In this document: positions 1 through 8,238 of the stretch, one piece after another | How positions within the stretch are numbered: the stretch's first letter is position 1 | Layout: each line of letters opens with the position of its first letter | Source: Sphingomonas sp. Leaf17 | GTDB taxonomy: Bacteria; Pseudomonadota; Alphaproteobacteria; Sphingomonadales; Sphingomonadaceae | Direction: 5' to 3' | Length of the DNA: 64,000 nucleotides | Assembly: GCF_001421505.1 (NCBI RefSeq) | Contig: NZ_LMKL01000001.1 | Coordinates: 124,001-188,000, forward strand | Notes under the pieces: model-generated | Seen by the model: only the letters and a program-made list of their open reading frames with translations | Told to the model about the DNA's origin: nothing | Databases searched by the model: none | Made by a program: the position numbers and the translations under genes

Positions 1-352
1 CGATGATGCCCGCGGTCGGTTCTGCCTCGCGCCCTTCGGCAACCCGTACTCCGGCCACCAGTACCGCGTTGATCGCATCGAGCAGGCCGCTGTCGCGCAT
101 CCGGTAGAAATGGTACTGCACGGTGGTGAACGGGGGAAAGTCCCGAGGCAGTTGTGCCCACTGGCATCCCGTCGCGGCAAGGTACTGGATCGCGTTCCAC
201 AGATCCCGTGCCCGGTGCAGGCGCGGGCGGCCCACCCTGGTCGTGCGGGCCAGCAGCGGCGCGATGATCGCCCATTCCCGGTCGGTGCAGTCGCTTGTGT
301 AACGCAGCCTTCTTCTGTCATGCTCGCGACGAGCGGTTTCGGTCCAGCCCAT
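1..352 (-). CDS. IS5-family transposase, N-terminal part (partial at window edge)
   Basis: The frame begins MGWTETARREHDRRRLRY and is open for 117 codons to the edge. The N-terminal block with DREWAIIAPLL, GRPR and the W-x-A-I-x-YL segment followed by GCQWAQLPRDFPP matches the DUF4096-type helix-turn-helix region found in front of the DDE domain in IS5 transposases. The DDE catalytic residues would lie outside the window. Nothing visible is broken, so whether the element is active cannot be judged. The start ATG at 352-350 is preceded by a weak purine-rich stretch. Confidence 0.8.
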   Translation of the reverse strand, partial: MGWTETARREHDRRRLRYTSDCTDREWAIIAPLLARTTRVGRPRLHRARDLWNAIQYLAATGCQWAQLPRDFPPFTTVQYHFYRMRDSGLLDAINAVLVAGVRVAEGREAEPTAGII

Positions 353-430
353 GTGCTCTCCAAGGTGTTCGCAAACCCCGGTGAATCACAACTGACTGAA
401 ATCGCTCAACCTAATTTTCGGTCGGGCTCT
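1..430 (-). mobile_element. IS5-family insertion sequence, one end only (cut by window edge)
   Basis: This is the start-codon side of an insertion sequence whose remainder lies left of the window. The outer end is the GAGCCCGACCGAAAATTAGG-type terminal sequence at about 407-430, read on the minus strand, followed by a short untranslated leader and then the transposase start at 352. The transposase N-terminus and the GAGCCC-type end suggest the IS5 family (IS427-like group). The bases just outside are TTAG, which suits the TA/TTA targets of that group, but the other end is not visible, so a target duplication cannot be confirmed. Confidence 0.75.
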
Positions 431-588
431 TAGCACACGACCGTGATTGCTCTTCTGACCGATCAAGACTACAATTTCTAAAAACTTAATGACCAAAGGC
501 GACTCCTGCCGGCAGTTTTTGAGCGAAAAAGCGGGCCGTCGGTCAGCGACCACTATCGGACGTTCTCTGCACAGCCTATGAAGATCTG

Positions 589-864
589 ATGAGCGACGGC
601 ACACGTCTAAAAATGGTCCAAGTTGTGCTGCGATGGGCTTGGGACCCTATTCAAATCGCGAGCGCCGACGAAGCGTCCGACGAATACGATATGTATGCTC
701 CTAGGGTGCTCGAATTGCTTGATCAGGGCGCTCCGAATGAGCGCATTGCCGATTATCTGACGAGTGTCGTTCGAGACCGAATGGAACTTCCCGTCAGACG
801 AGAGCGGGACGAAGACATTTCCTCGATGCTGCAAGAACTAAGCAAATTGGTTAGAAGCGGCTAA
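589..864 (+). CDS. small conserved hypothetical protein, 91 aa
   Basis: A short acidic cytoplasmic protein without signal peptide or membrane segment. It carries the pattern W-DPI...DEYD-Y...LL-GA...IA-YL followed by RMELP, which I recognise as a recurrent small-protein pattern of unknown function (a single alpha-helical domain). The coding frame has the expected GC-rich third positions in its second half, but the gene is less GC-rich than its neighbours and sits between an insertion sequence and an operon on the other strand, so recent acquisition is possible. A second in-frame ATG at 613 is an alternative start. No function is assigned. Confidence 0.6.
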   Translation: MSDGTRLKMVQVVLRWAWDPIQIASADEASDEYDMYAPRVLELLDQGAPNERIADYLTSVVRDRMELPVRRERDEDISSMLQELSKLVRSG

Positions 865-959
865 CGTCCGCTCTCCTCCATTAGGGCTGATACAGGCTTT
901 GCGTTCTGGACGATGCCAAAACGTATGCTGGGTCGCGGTAGCGGACATAGTTGCCATAA

Positions 960-983
960 AGTCCGGCAGTCCGGCAGTCCGGC
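960..983. repeat. tandem repeat, three copies of AGTCCGGC
   Basis: The 8-base unit AGTCCGGC occurs three times head to tail at 960-967, 968-975 and 976-983, in the gap after the small gene and the transglutaminase-like gene, whose stops face each other. It is probably a slippage-prone simple repeat. No function is apparent. Confidence 0.8.
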
Positions 984-1013
984 ATCGCGAGCATCCACCC
1001 TACCCGGCCCCCG

Positions 1014-1820
1014 CTATTCCTCCCGCGTCACCACGACATCCACGTCCAGTGCCTCGCCACCGTCGCCCAGCCGCGACCCTGCCACCGGAGCGGCGCCCAT
1101 CGCGTCGAGCGCGACCGCGACGCGGACATAGCCTTCTTCCGGGCACACCCCGGCACACGGGTCGAAACCGATCCAGCCGATGCCGTCGACATAGGCCTCC
1201 GCCCAGCCATGCGGCGTCGGGCGGTGGGTGCCGTCGAACACCGCCGCGCAATAGCCCGAGACATAGCGCGCCGGCACGCCCAGCGACCGCGCAGCCACGA
1301 CGAACATCTGCGCCATGTCGCGCGGCGTGGCGGACCGGCGACCGAACGCTTCGCCTGCGCTGAGGCCAACCAGAGGCCGCCCACGGTCGACTGCGAACCG
1401 GGCGTGCAGCGCGCGATTGATCGCGTGCAGCGCGCTGAGCGGCGTCACCCCGGCGGACAGGTCGCCGGCAAACCTGGCGATCGCTACATCCGCCTCGGTC
1501 GCCGGCGTCGCGCGCAGGAACAGCAGCGGCGGCAGCGTTTCCGGCACGCCGTGCAGCACGCCGTCGGAATGGCTGGTCAGCACTTCGCCGGTGACGGTGA
1601 TCTCGATCCCGTCGAGCGGCCCCTCGGCATACAGCATCGTGATCGCGTTGCCGAAGCCGTCGCGCCCATCGCGCAGGCGCACGTCGCAATCGACGTCGAT
1701 CCGCCACGACGCGACCGTCTGGTCATGGCTGTTTTCCGGCGTCATCCGCATCATCTGAACAAGGCGACCCTGCGGTGCCGAAAAGCGATAGATCGTGTGA
1801 TGCTCGACCGACAGCCGCAT
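1014..1820 (-). CDS. transglutaminase-like protein, catalytic Cys replaced
   Basis: A 268-aa protein of the transglutaminase-like family: an N-terminal beta domain (about residues 1-100, beginning MRLSVEHHTIYRFS) and a papain-like core (about 105-225). The core keeps the RSLGVPARYVSGY signature (179-190), the His of HGWAEAY (H204) and the Asp of GWIGFDP (D220). At the position of the nucleophile, family members read C-x-D-F-A-H, whereas this protein reads TPRDMAQ, so Cys is Pro166. It may therefore be non-catalytic or act as a binding subunit. The ATG at 1820 shares its A with the TGA of the alpha-E gene (TGATG), so translation is coupled. It is the last gene of the ATP-grasp/alpha-E/transglutaminase operon. 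Confidence 0.88.
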   Translation of the reverse strand: MRLSVEHHTIYRFSAPQGRLVQMMRMTPENSHDQTVASWRIDVDCDVRLRDGRDGFGNAITMLYAEGPLDGIEITVTGEVLTSHSDGVLHGVPETLPPLLFLRATPATEADVAIARFAGDLSAGVTPLSALHAINRALHARFAVDRGRPLVGLSAGEAFGRRSATPRDMAQMFVVAARSLGVPARYVSGYCAAVFDGTHRPTPHGWAEAYVDGIGWIGFDPCAGVCPEEGYVRVAVALDAMGAAPVAGSRLGDGGEALDVDVVVTREE

Positions 1821-2755
1821 CAGTTGAACTTGAACTGACGGCCGATCGCCGCGTGGAGCAGATCGTTCTCGGCAATGAACGCCTGGAGATGTTGATGCAG
1901 GCCGGACACGATGACCGCGCTCGACCGTGTCTTGGCCACGCGGGCGGCACGCACTCGCGCCATCCGGTCCGCCTCGCCGTGCAGGCCGGTCCGCTTGGCC
2001 AGCAGGCCGAGGATATCGACCGTCTCCTCGACCGACGCCGCCAGGCTGCGCGGCAGTTCGGACCGTGCCAGCAGCAGATCGATGACGTTGCCCGGCCGCA
2101 ACCCTTCCGAATACAGCCAGCGATAGGCGGTCACCGCCGACACCGTTTGCAGGATCGTCGTCCACTGGTCACGGTCGACCACGCCGCCGACCTGCTCGCC
2201 CTCGGGCAGCAGGATGTGGTATTTGACGTCGAGCAGCCGCGCGGTGTTGTCCGCCCGCTCGATCGCCTGCCCCAGCCGGATGAACCACGTCGTCTGGTTG
2301 CGCAGCATCCGGTGAATCGCGCCCTCGAACCCGCGCGTCTCGGTCTTGGTTGCCTCGACCAGCCCCAGCGTCGCGTCCGGCCCGTTCAGCGTCGCGCGGT
2401 TCTCGAACAGCAACCACGCGCTGTTGATCGCGGTCCACGCCTCGCGCGTCAGCGCGGTCCGCACCGCCCGCGCATTGTTGCGGGCCATGTCGACACACCG
2501 CGCGATCGACCCGGGATTGGCCGAATCCAGCGTCAGGAACCGCGCGACCGTCCCCTGGCTGAGCGTCGCGCCGCTCGCATTGAAGGCATCGCTGCTTTCG
2601 GTCACCGCCAGCGCGGACAACCACGCCTCCTCGCCCGCCGGCCGCGACGACAGGACGTCCAGCCGGACGGTCGCCTCCACCAGTCGCGACACGAAATCGG
2701 CACGCTCGACATAGCGGCCAAGCCAGTACAGCGACGATGCGGTGCGCGACAGCAT
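1820..2755 (-). CDS. alpha-E domain protein
   Basis: A 311-aa all-helical protein of the alpha-E family (formerly DUF403), beginning MLSRTASSLYWLGRYVERAD. The helices contain repeated W-x-x-R-x-x-E-R-A/AIERADNTARLLD patterns typical of the family. There is no signal peptide or membrane segment, so it is cytoplasmic. Members are nearly always encoded next to circularly permuted ATP-grasp and transglutaminase-like genes, and this trio has been proposed to make or modify peptides or amide bonds; the substrate is unknown. It is coupled to both neighbours by TGATG overlaps. Confidence 0.9.
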   Translation of the reverse strand: MLSRTASSLYWLGRYVERADFVSRLVEATVRLDVLSSRPAGEEAWLSALAVTESSDAFNASGATLSQGTVARFLTLDSANPGSIARCVDMARNNARAVRTALTREAWTAINSAWLLFENRATLNGPDATLGLVEATKTETRGFEGAIHRMLRNQTTWFIRLGQAIERADNTARLLDVKYHILLPEGEQVGGVVDRDQWTTILQTVSAVTAYRWLYSEGLRPGNVIDLLLARSELPRSLAASVEETVDILGLLAKRTGLHGEADRMARVRAARVAKTRSSAVIVSGLHQHLQAFIAENDLLHAAIGRQFKFN

Positions 2756-4263
2756 CAGGCGATCCCGCCCTGCGTCTGCGTCATGCCGCCCATCGTCTGG
2801 CTCTGCCCGCCGCCGCCCTGTTGCTGGATCAGCGCGTCGCGCATCAGCACGAAACTGTCCTTGGTCCCGCCGCCCTGGCTGGAGTTCACCACCAGCGACC
2901 CTTCCTTCAGCGCGACGCGGGTCAGGCCACCCGGCACGACCTGCACCCCGTTCGATCCGGTCAGCACGAACGGACGGAAATCGACATGGCGCGGGGCCAG
3001 CCCGGACTCGGCCAGCGTCGGCACCGTCGACAGGGCCAGCGTCGGCTGCGCGATGTACCGGTGCGGTTCGGCGATCAGTGCGGCGCGGAACGTCTCGATC
3101 TCCGCCCGGCTCGCGGTCGGCCCGACCAGCATGCCGTAACCGCCCGATCCGTCGACCAGCTTCACCACCACCTCGTCGAGATGCTCCAGCACGTATTTCA
3201 GTGCCTGCGGTTCGCGACAGCGCCATGTCTCGACATTGGGCAGCCTGGCCTCGCCGCCTGAATAGAATTTCACGATTTCGGGCATGTAGCTGTAGATCGC
3301 CTTGTCGTCGGCGATGCCGTTGCCCGGCGCGTTGATGATCGCGACATTGCCCGCCGCATAGGCCGCGATCAGCCCCGGCACGCCCAGCGCCGAGTCCGGG
3401 CGGAACACCAAAGGATCGAGGAAATCATCGTCGATCCGGCGATAGATCACGTCGACCTTCACCCGGCCCGCGATCGTCCGCATCCACACGACATCGTCGT
3501 CGACCACCAGATCGACCGCCTCGACCAGTTCGATCCCCATCGAATCGGCCAGAAAGCTGTGTTCGTAATAGGCCGAATTGTAATGACCCGGCGTCAGCAC
3601 CACGCAGATCGGCGCGGCCACCCCGTGCGGCGCGACCGACTTCATCGTCTCCAGCAACCGGTCGGGATAGCTGTCGACCGCCGCCACCCGGAATTGCGCG
3701 AACAATTCGGGGCACAGCCGCAACATCGCCTCGCGGTTTTCCAGCATGTAGCTGACGCCCGACGGCGTGCGGGCATTGTCCTCCAGCACGAAGAAGTCGT
3801 CCGGCCCGGTCCGCACCAGATCAATGCCGCAGATATGGGCCCAGATCCCGTGCGGCGGGCGCATGCCGGCGATTTCGGGCCGGAATTGCGGATTGCCGTA
3901 GATCAGGTCGGCCGGCAGCACGCCTTCCTTCAGAATCCGCGCCTCACCGTAGATGTCGTCGAGAAACGCGTTGATCGCGAGTACGCGCTGTTCCAGCCCC
4001 TGCGCCAGCCGCGCCCATTCATCGGCCAGGAATACGCGCGGGACGATATCGAACGGAATGATCCGCTCGGCCGCGTCACTCTCGCCATAGACAGCGAAGG
4101 TTATGCCAAGCTGGCGAAAGGTGGTTTCGGCCGCCTGCTGTCGACGCCGTAGTTCAGTGTCGGGCGTCTCCTCCAGCCAGGCACCCAGTGCCGCCAGTTC
4201 AGCGCGTGGCGTCGTGCGATCGCCCTGCCCCAGAATCTCGTCGAACGCGCGCCCTATCCCCAT
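2755..4263 (-). CDS. circularly permuted ATP-grasp protein (DUF404/407 type)
   Basis: A 502-aa protein of the circularly permuted ATP-grasp type. Typical segments include IPFDIVPRVFLADEW (about 68-82), the VLEDNARTPSGVSYMLENR block (about 161-179), and KLVDGSGGYGMLVGP (about 366-380), the glycine-rich ATP-contacting loop. The C-terminus is rich in Gln and Gly. ATP-grasp enzymes ligate a carboxylate to an amine through an acyl-phosphate. In this family, related to glutathionylspermidine-synthase folds, the substrate is not known. It is the first gene of the three-gene operon. The ATG at 4263 has no close Shine-Dalgarno site, so a slightly different start is possible. Confidence 0.9.
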   Translation of the reverse strand: MGIGRAFDEILGQGDRTTPRAELAALGAWLEETPDTELRRRQQAAETTFRQLGITFAVYGESDAAERIIPFDIVPRVFLADEWARLAQGLEQRVLAINAFLDDIYGEARILKEGVLPADLIYGNPQFRPEIAGMRPPHGIWAHICGIDLVRTGPDDFFVLEDNARTPSGVSYMLENREAMLRLCPELFAQFRVAAVDSYPDRLLETMKSVAPHGVAAPICVVLTPGHYNSAYYEHSFLADSMGIELVEAVDLVVDDDVVWMRTIAGRVKVDVIYRRIDDDFLDPLVFRPDSALGVPGLIAAYAAGNVAIINAPGNGIADDKAIYSYMPEIVKFYSGGEARLPNVETWRCREPQALKYVLEHLDEVVVKLVDGSGGYGMLVGPTASRAEIETFRAALIAEPHRYIAQPTLALSTVPTLAESGLAPRHVDFRPFVLTGSNGVQVVPGGLTRVALKEGSLVVNSSQGGGTKDSFVLMRDALIQQQGGGGQSQTMGGMTQTQGGIA

Positions 4264-4333
4264 GTGCGTCCCAACGTGCCCCTTCGTGTTTCAGTTGCAT
4301 GCTGGGACAGAATGTTGCGTCGCACAAGCGGAT

Positions 4334-6367
4334 TTATTGCGCCAGTTGCTCCAGGAACGACGTCGTCAGTACTTGCGGCAACACCCGGGGTTCGGCCGTG
4401 CCGGGCGCATAATACAGGTACAGCGGCACCCCGGCCCGGTTGTGCGCGGCGATGAAACGCCCCAGCACCGGGTCGCCATCGGTCCAGTCGCCGACCAGCA
4501 CCGCGACGTTGTTCGCGGCAAAGGCGGCGCGCGTGCCCTCCGTCTCGATCGCGGTCTTTTCGTTGACCTTGCACGTCAGGCACCAGTCGGCGGTGAAATA
4601 GGCAAAGACCGGCCGCTTCTGTGCGCGCAACGTCGCCAGCCGGCTTTCGCTGAACGGCTCCGCTTCCATTCCGGCCCCCGCTACCGTCTGCGCCGCCGCC
4701 GCCGGCGCGCGCGTGACGATCGCCGCACCCCCGACCGCCGCGACAACCAGCACCGCCGGGGCGATCCAGCCAAGCCCCAGCCCGCGCGCCTGCCGTCGCC
4801 CGCCCGCCCACAGCGCCAGCGCGCCGACCAACGTCACGCCCAGCCCGATCGTCAGCCCGTCGACTCCCGCCTGCCGCCCCAGCACCCAGCCCAGCGCCAG
4901 CGCGGTCAGCCACATCGGCACCGACAGAATATGCCGCAAGGTCGCCATCCACGCCCCCGGCTTCGGCAACCGCCGCCGCAGCGCCGGCACGAACCCCAGC
5001 AGCAGGAACGGCAGCGCAAGACCCAGCCCCAGCCCGCCGAAGATCGCCAGCGCCGCGGGCCATGGCAGCACCAAAGCCGCGCCGAGTGCTGCCCCCATGA
5101 ACGGCCCCGAACACGGTGTCGCCACGAACGCCGCCAGCGCGCCGGTCGCGAATGATCCGGCCGCCCCCGCATGCCCGGCAAAGCGCGGCATCGGTACCTC
5201 GAACAGGCCGGCAAGGTTCAGCGCGATGACCACCGACAGCAGCATCAGCACCAGGATCGCACGCGGATCCTGCAACTGGAACGCCCAGCCGACGGCGCTC
5301 CCCCCGGCCCGCAGCGCCAGGATGATCCCGCCCATCGCCAGACAGACGAGGATGACGCCGGCGGCATAGGCCAGCGCATCGCCGCGCGCGGTCCGCGCAT
5401 CGGTGTTGCCCTTCGCCAGCGCCAGGGCTTTCAGCGAGAGGATCGGGAACACGCACGGCATCACGTTCAGGATCAGCCCGCCCAGCACCGCGCCGGCAAA
5501 GGCGAGCAGTGCCGTCGTCCAGACCGCTCCTGCGCCCCCGGCGCTTTCCTCACCCGCCGCGGGCACGGCACCGGGTGCCGCCATCACCGCCAGCCCGGTG
5601 CCGTCGCCGATCCGCAGCACGCCGTCGATCGGCCCGCCCGCCGCATGGGTCGGCTTGACCTTGGTCGCGACGATCACCCGGTCACCGGCGCGGGTGATCG
5701 TCTGCGGCGCCGCCGCCTCGATCGCGTCGACACCGATCGGAAAGAAATAGGCGTTCTCCAGGCTGGCAGTGGCCGGATAGGGTATCGCGATCCGCACCCC
5801 GCCATCGGCCTGCGCCGCATACGCCGCCCTGGCGTCCAGCACGCGCGGGATGGCCCGCCGCCAGTCGCCGAACGCGGTCGTCTGCGCCGGCGAAATCGCG
5901 CCATCGCCGACGCGCAGCGTCAGCGCCAGTTCCTGCGACTCCGGCACGCATACCGTATCGGTGCACACCAGATAGCTGGTCTTCAGCCGAACGGGGAGCG
6001 GGGTGCCGACCGCCAGTCCCGCCGGCACCCGGAACCGCACCAGCGGCGCGTACGGCGCTTCATAGACATAGTTCATCAGGCCAGCGACGATCAGCGTCGT
6101 CGGCACCGGCCATTCGGGATCGGACATCGACGCGCCCGAAGGCAGCGTCCAGGCATAACTCGGCGCGAACCCGGCATCGCCCGGATTGCGCCAATAGCCG
6201 TGCCAGCCCTTTTCGGGCACCGTCGCCAGCGCGATCGTGACCTCCTGGCCGCTACGCGGCACGGCGCTTTCGGCGACCATCCGCATCCGCAGATGCTGTG
6301 CACCGGCCGGTGTCCCCAGGAGCAAAGCCAGGACCAGTGTCACAATGCCGAAACCGAAAGCGCGCAC
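4334..6367 (-). CDS. dsbD: thiol:disulfide interchange protein DsbD
   Basis: A 677-aa inner-membrane reductant conduit that passes electrons from cytoplasmic thioredoxin to the periplasm. In order: signal peptide (1-23, ending AGA), an N-terminal periplasmic domain with C135/C140 in YLVCTDTVC, a hydrophobic polytopic domain (about 280-555) with the conserved membrane cysteines C305 (NVMPCVFP) and C419 (ATPCSGPF), and a C-terminal thioredoxin domain with the C596-x-x-C599 motif WCLTCK. All three redox pairs are present, so it should be functional. The start is GTG at 6367, with AAGG 8 nt upstream. It is divergent from the alkaline phosphatase gene and separated from the ATP-grasp gene by 70 bp. 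Confidence 0.93.
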   Translation of the reverse strand: MRAFGFGIVTLVLALLLGTPAGAQHLRMRMVAESAVPRSGQEVTIALATVPEKGWHGYWRNPGDAGFAPSYAWTLPSGASMSDPEWPVPTTLIVAGLMNYVYEAPYAPLVRFRVPAGLAVGTPLPVRLKTSYLVCTDTVCVPESQELALTLRVGDGAISPAQTTAFGDWRRAIPRVLDARAAYAAQADGGVRIAIPYPATASLENAYFFPIGVDAIEAAAPQTITRAGDRVIVATKVKPTHAAGGPIDGVLRIGDGTGLAVMAAPGAVPAAGEESAGGAGAVWTTALLAFAGAVLGGLILNVMPCVFPILSLKALALAKGNTDARTARGDALAYAAGVILVCLAMGGIILALRAGGSAVGWAFQLQDPRAILVLMLLSVVIALNLAGLFEVPMPRFAGHAGAAGSFATGALAAFVATPCSGPFMGAALGAALVLPWPAALAIFGGLGLGLALPFLLLGFVPALRRRLPKPGAWMATLRHILSVPMWLTALALGWVLGRQAGVDGLTIGLGVTLVGALALWAGGRRQARGLGLGWIAPAVLVVAAVGGAAIVTRAPAAAAQTVAGAGMEAEPFSESRLATLRAQKRPVFAYFTADWCLTCKVNEKTAIETEGTRAAFAANNVAVLVGDWTDGDPVLGRFIAAHNRAGVPLYLYYAPGTAEPRVLPQVLTTSFLEQLAQ

Positions 6368-6440
6368 TGGCTGATCCTTGCCTTAAACCCGTCACGCGGC
6401 CCATAGCGGTCGCGGACAGGCTTTGCACTCAAGGATACCG

Positions 6441-8114
6441 ATGAAAGCGTTGATCGCCGCCGCCCTCATGGCCTCCACTGCGCCGCTGGCCGCCCAGACT
6501 ACCCGGACTGCGACCGCGCCCGCACCCGCGGATCAGGCCATACCGGCGGCACCCGCCCCCCGGTCCGCGATCACGCCGCCCAGGCTGATCGTCGCGATCT
6601 CGGTCGATCAGCTGTCGGCCGACCTGTTCGCGCAGTATCGGGGGCGCTTCACCGGCGGCTTCGCCCGGCTGCTCAACGGGGCGGTATTCCCCAGCGGGTA
6701 CCAGAGCCATGCCGCGACCGAAACGTGTCCGGGCCATTCGACGATCCTGACCGGCTATCGCCCCGCCAACACCGGCATCATCGCCAACAGCTGGGTCGAC
6801 CAGCGCGCCGGCCGGCCCGACAAGATCGTCTATTGCGCCGAGGACGAGCGCGTCGCCGGCAGCAACCACGACAGCTACACCGTATCGGACACGCACCTGA
6901 AGGTGCAGACGCTGGGCGAACGGATGAAGGCCGCCAACCCGGCGACCCGCGTCGTCTCGGTCGCGGGCAAGGACCGCGCGGCGGTGATGATGGGCGGCCA
7001 CAAGGTCGACGAGCTGTGGTGGTGGGGCGGCAAGGGCTTCGTCTCCTATGCCGGCCGCGTGATGCCCGCCGTCGTCGCCCGCGCCAACGCCGCCACCGCC
7101 GCGCTGATCGCGCAAGCTCAACCCGCCCTGCCGCTGCCCGGCTTCTGCAAGCCGCTGGACCGGCCGATCACGATCGGCGGCAAGGTCTATGGTCAGGGCC
7201 GGTTCGTGCGCGACGCGGGGGATGCCAAGGCGTTCCGCGTGTCGCCCGCCGCCGACGCCTCCGTCTTTGCGCTCGCCGCCGGGCTGGTGCAGGACATGAA
7301 ACTGGGTCAGGGTCCGGCGACCGACATCCTCGCGGTCGGCGCGTCGGCGACCGACTATATCGGCCACACCTATGGCACGCAGGGCACCGAGATGTGCATC
7401 CAGATGACCGAGCTGGACCGCAGCCTCGCCGGCTTCTTCGACGTGCTCGACGCGACCGGCGTCGATTACGAGGTCATGCTGACCGCCGACCACGGCGCGC
7501 ACGACGCGACCGAACGGCAGATGGAACGCGCCATGCCGATGGAGGAGCACATGGCCGAAAACGTGCTGGCCAGGCAGGTCGGCACGGCCATCGCCCGCGA
7601 CATGGGGCTACCGGGCAGCGTCCTGCTGGGCACCGAGGGCGACGTCTATATCGACGACACCCTGCCCGCCGCGACCCGCGCAAAGGTGCTGGCCGAGACG
7701 ATCCGCCGCTATCGTGCGATGTCGCAGATCGCCGCCGCCTTCACCGCCGCCGAGATCATGGCGACGCCGATGCCGGCCAGCCCGCCCGAAAGCTGGACCC
7801 TGATCGAGCGCGCCCGCGCCTCGTTCGACCCCGACCGGTCGGGCCAACTGGTCGCCCTGTTGAAACCCCGCGTCACCAGCATCGTCGCGGCCGGCGGCGG
7901 CTATATCGAAACGCACGGATCCCCGTGGGATTACGACCGCCGCGTCCCGATCCTGTTCTGGCGCAAGGGGCTGACCCCGTTCGAGCAACCCCTGTCGGTC
8001 GAAACGGTCGACATCATGCCGACACTCGCCGCCACCATCCGCCTGCCCGTCTCCGGTCAGGACGGCCGCTGCCTCGACCTCGACCCCGGCCCGGCGACCA
8101 CCTGCCCGATGTGA
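6441..8114 (+). CDS. alkaline phosphatase of the PafA/SPAP type
   Basis: A 557-aa secreted phosphomonoesterase. The signal peptide covers about 1-19 (ending LAAQ). The core starts with the metal-binding IVAISVDQL (50-58) and the nucleophile segment ATETCPGHSTILTG (92-105), the threonine-nucleophile signature of the Sphingomonas alkaline phosphatase class. Later metal ligands lie in VGASATDYIGHTYG and LTADHGAHD, and a final His in ETHGSPWDYD. It should release phosphate from a broad range of esters in the periplasm. ATG 6441 is chosen over an in-frame TTG at 6423 because AAGG lies 6 nt upstream and the signal peptide then starts MKALIAA. It shares a 73-bp divergent promoter region with dsbD. 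Confidence 0.9.
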   Translation: MKALIAAALMASTAPLAAQTTRTATAPAPADQAIPAAPAPRSAITPPRLIVAISVDQLSADLFAQYRGRFTGGFARLLNGAVFPSGYQSHAATETCPGHSTILTGYRPANTGIIANSWVDQRAGRPDKIVYCAEDERVAGSNHDSYTVSDTHLKVQTLGERMKAANPATRVVSVAGKDRAAVMMGGHKVDELWWWGGKGFVSYAGRVMPAVVARANAATAALIAQAQPALPLPGFCKPLDRPITIGGKVYGQGRFVRDAGDAKAFRVSPAADASVFALAAGLVQDMKLGQGPATDILAVGASATDYIGHTYGTQGTEMCIQMTELDRSLAGFFDVLDATGVDYEVMLTADHGAHDATERQMERAMPMEEHMAENVLARQVGTAIARDMGLPGSVLLGTEGDVYIDDTLPAATRAKVLAETIRRYRAMSQIAAAFTAAEIMATPMPASPPESWTLIERARASFDPDRSGQLVALLKPRVTSIVAAGGGYIETHGSPWDYDRRVPILFWRKGLTPFEQPLSVETVDIMPTLAATIRLPVSGQDGRCLDLDPGPATTCPM

Positions 8115-8121
8115 AACCCCT

Positions 8122-8226
8122 GTTCCCCGGCGAAGGCCGGGGTCCAGTGGCGAAAGCGGTAGTGATGGCCCGCTACCCGTCATTATAGCGACTGTGGCGA
8201 CTGGACCCCGGCCTTCGCCGGGGAAC
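8122..8226. repeat. intergenic inverted repeat (27-bp perfect arms), possible bidirectional terminator
   Basis: A 27-bp arm at 8122-8148 is the exact reverse complement of 8200-8226, with 51 bp between. Each arm also contains a short hairpin (CCCCGGC-GAAG-GCCGGGG). The repeat fills the gap between two genes that converge (stops at 8114 and 8239), so it could end transcription from both sides. A decayed relative lies at 26001-26086, which marks this as a dispersed intergenic repeat family rather than a single terminator. Confidence 0.85.
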
Positions 8227-8238
8227 GGGCGCGTTCCC

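Noticed and set aside
1-430. Calling the insertion sequence truncated
   Set aside because: The missing part lies outside the window, so truncation cannot be judged.
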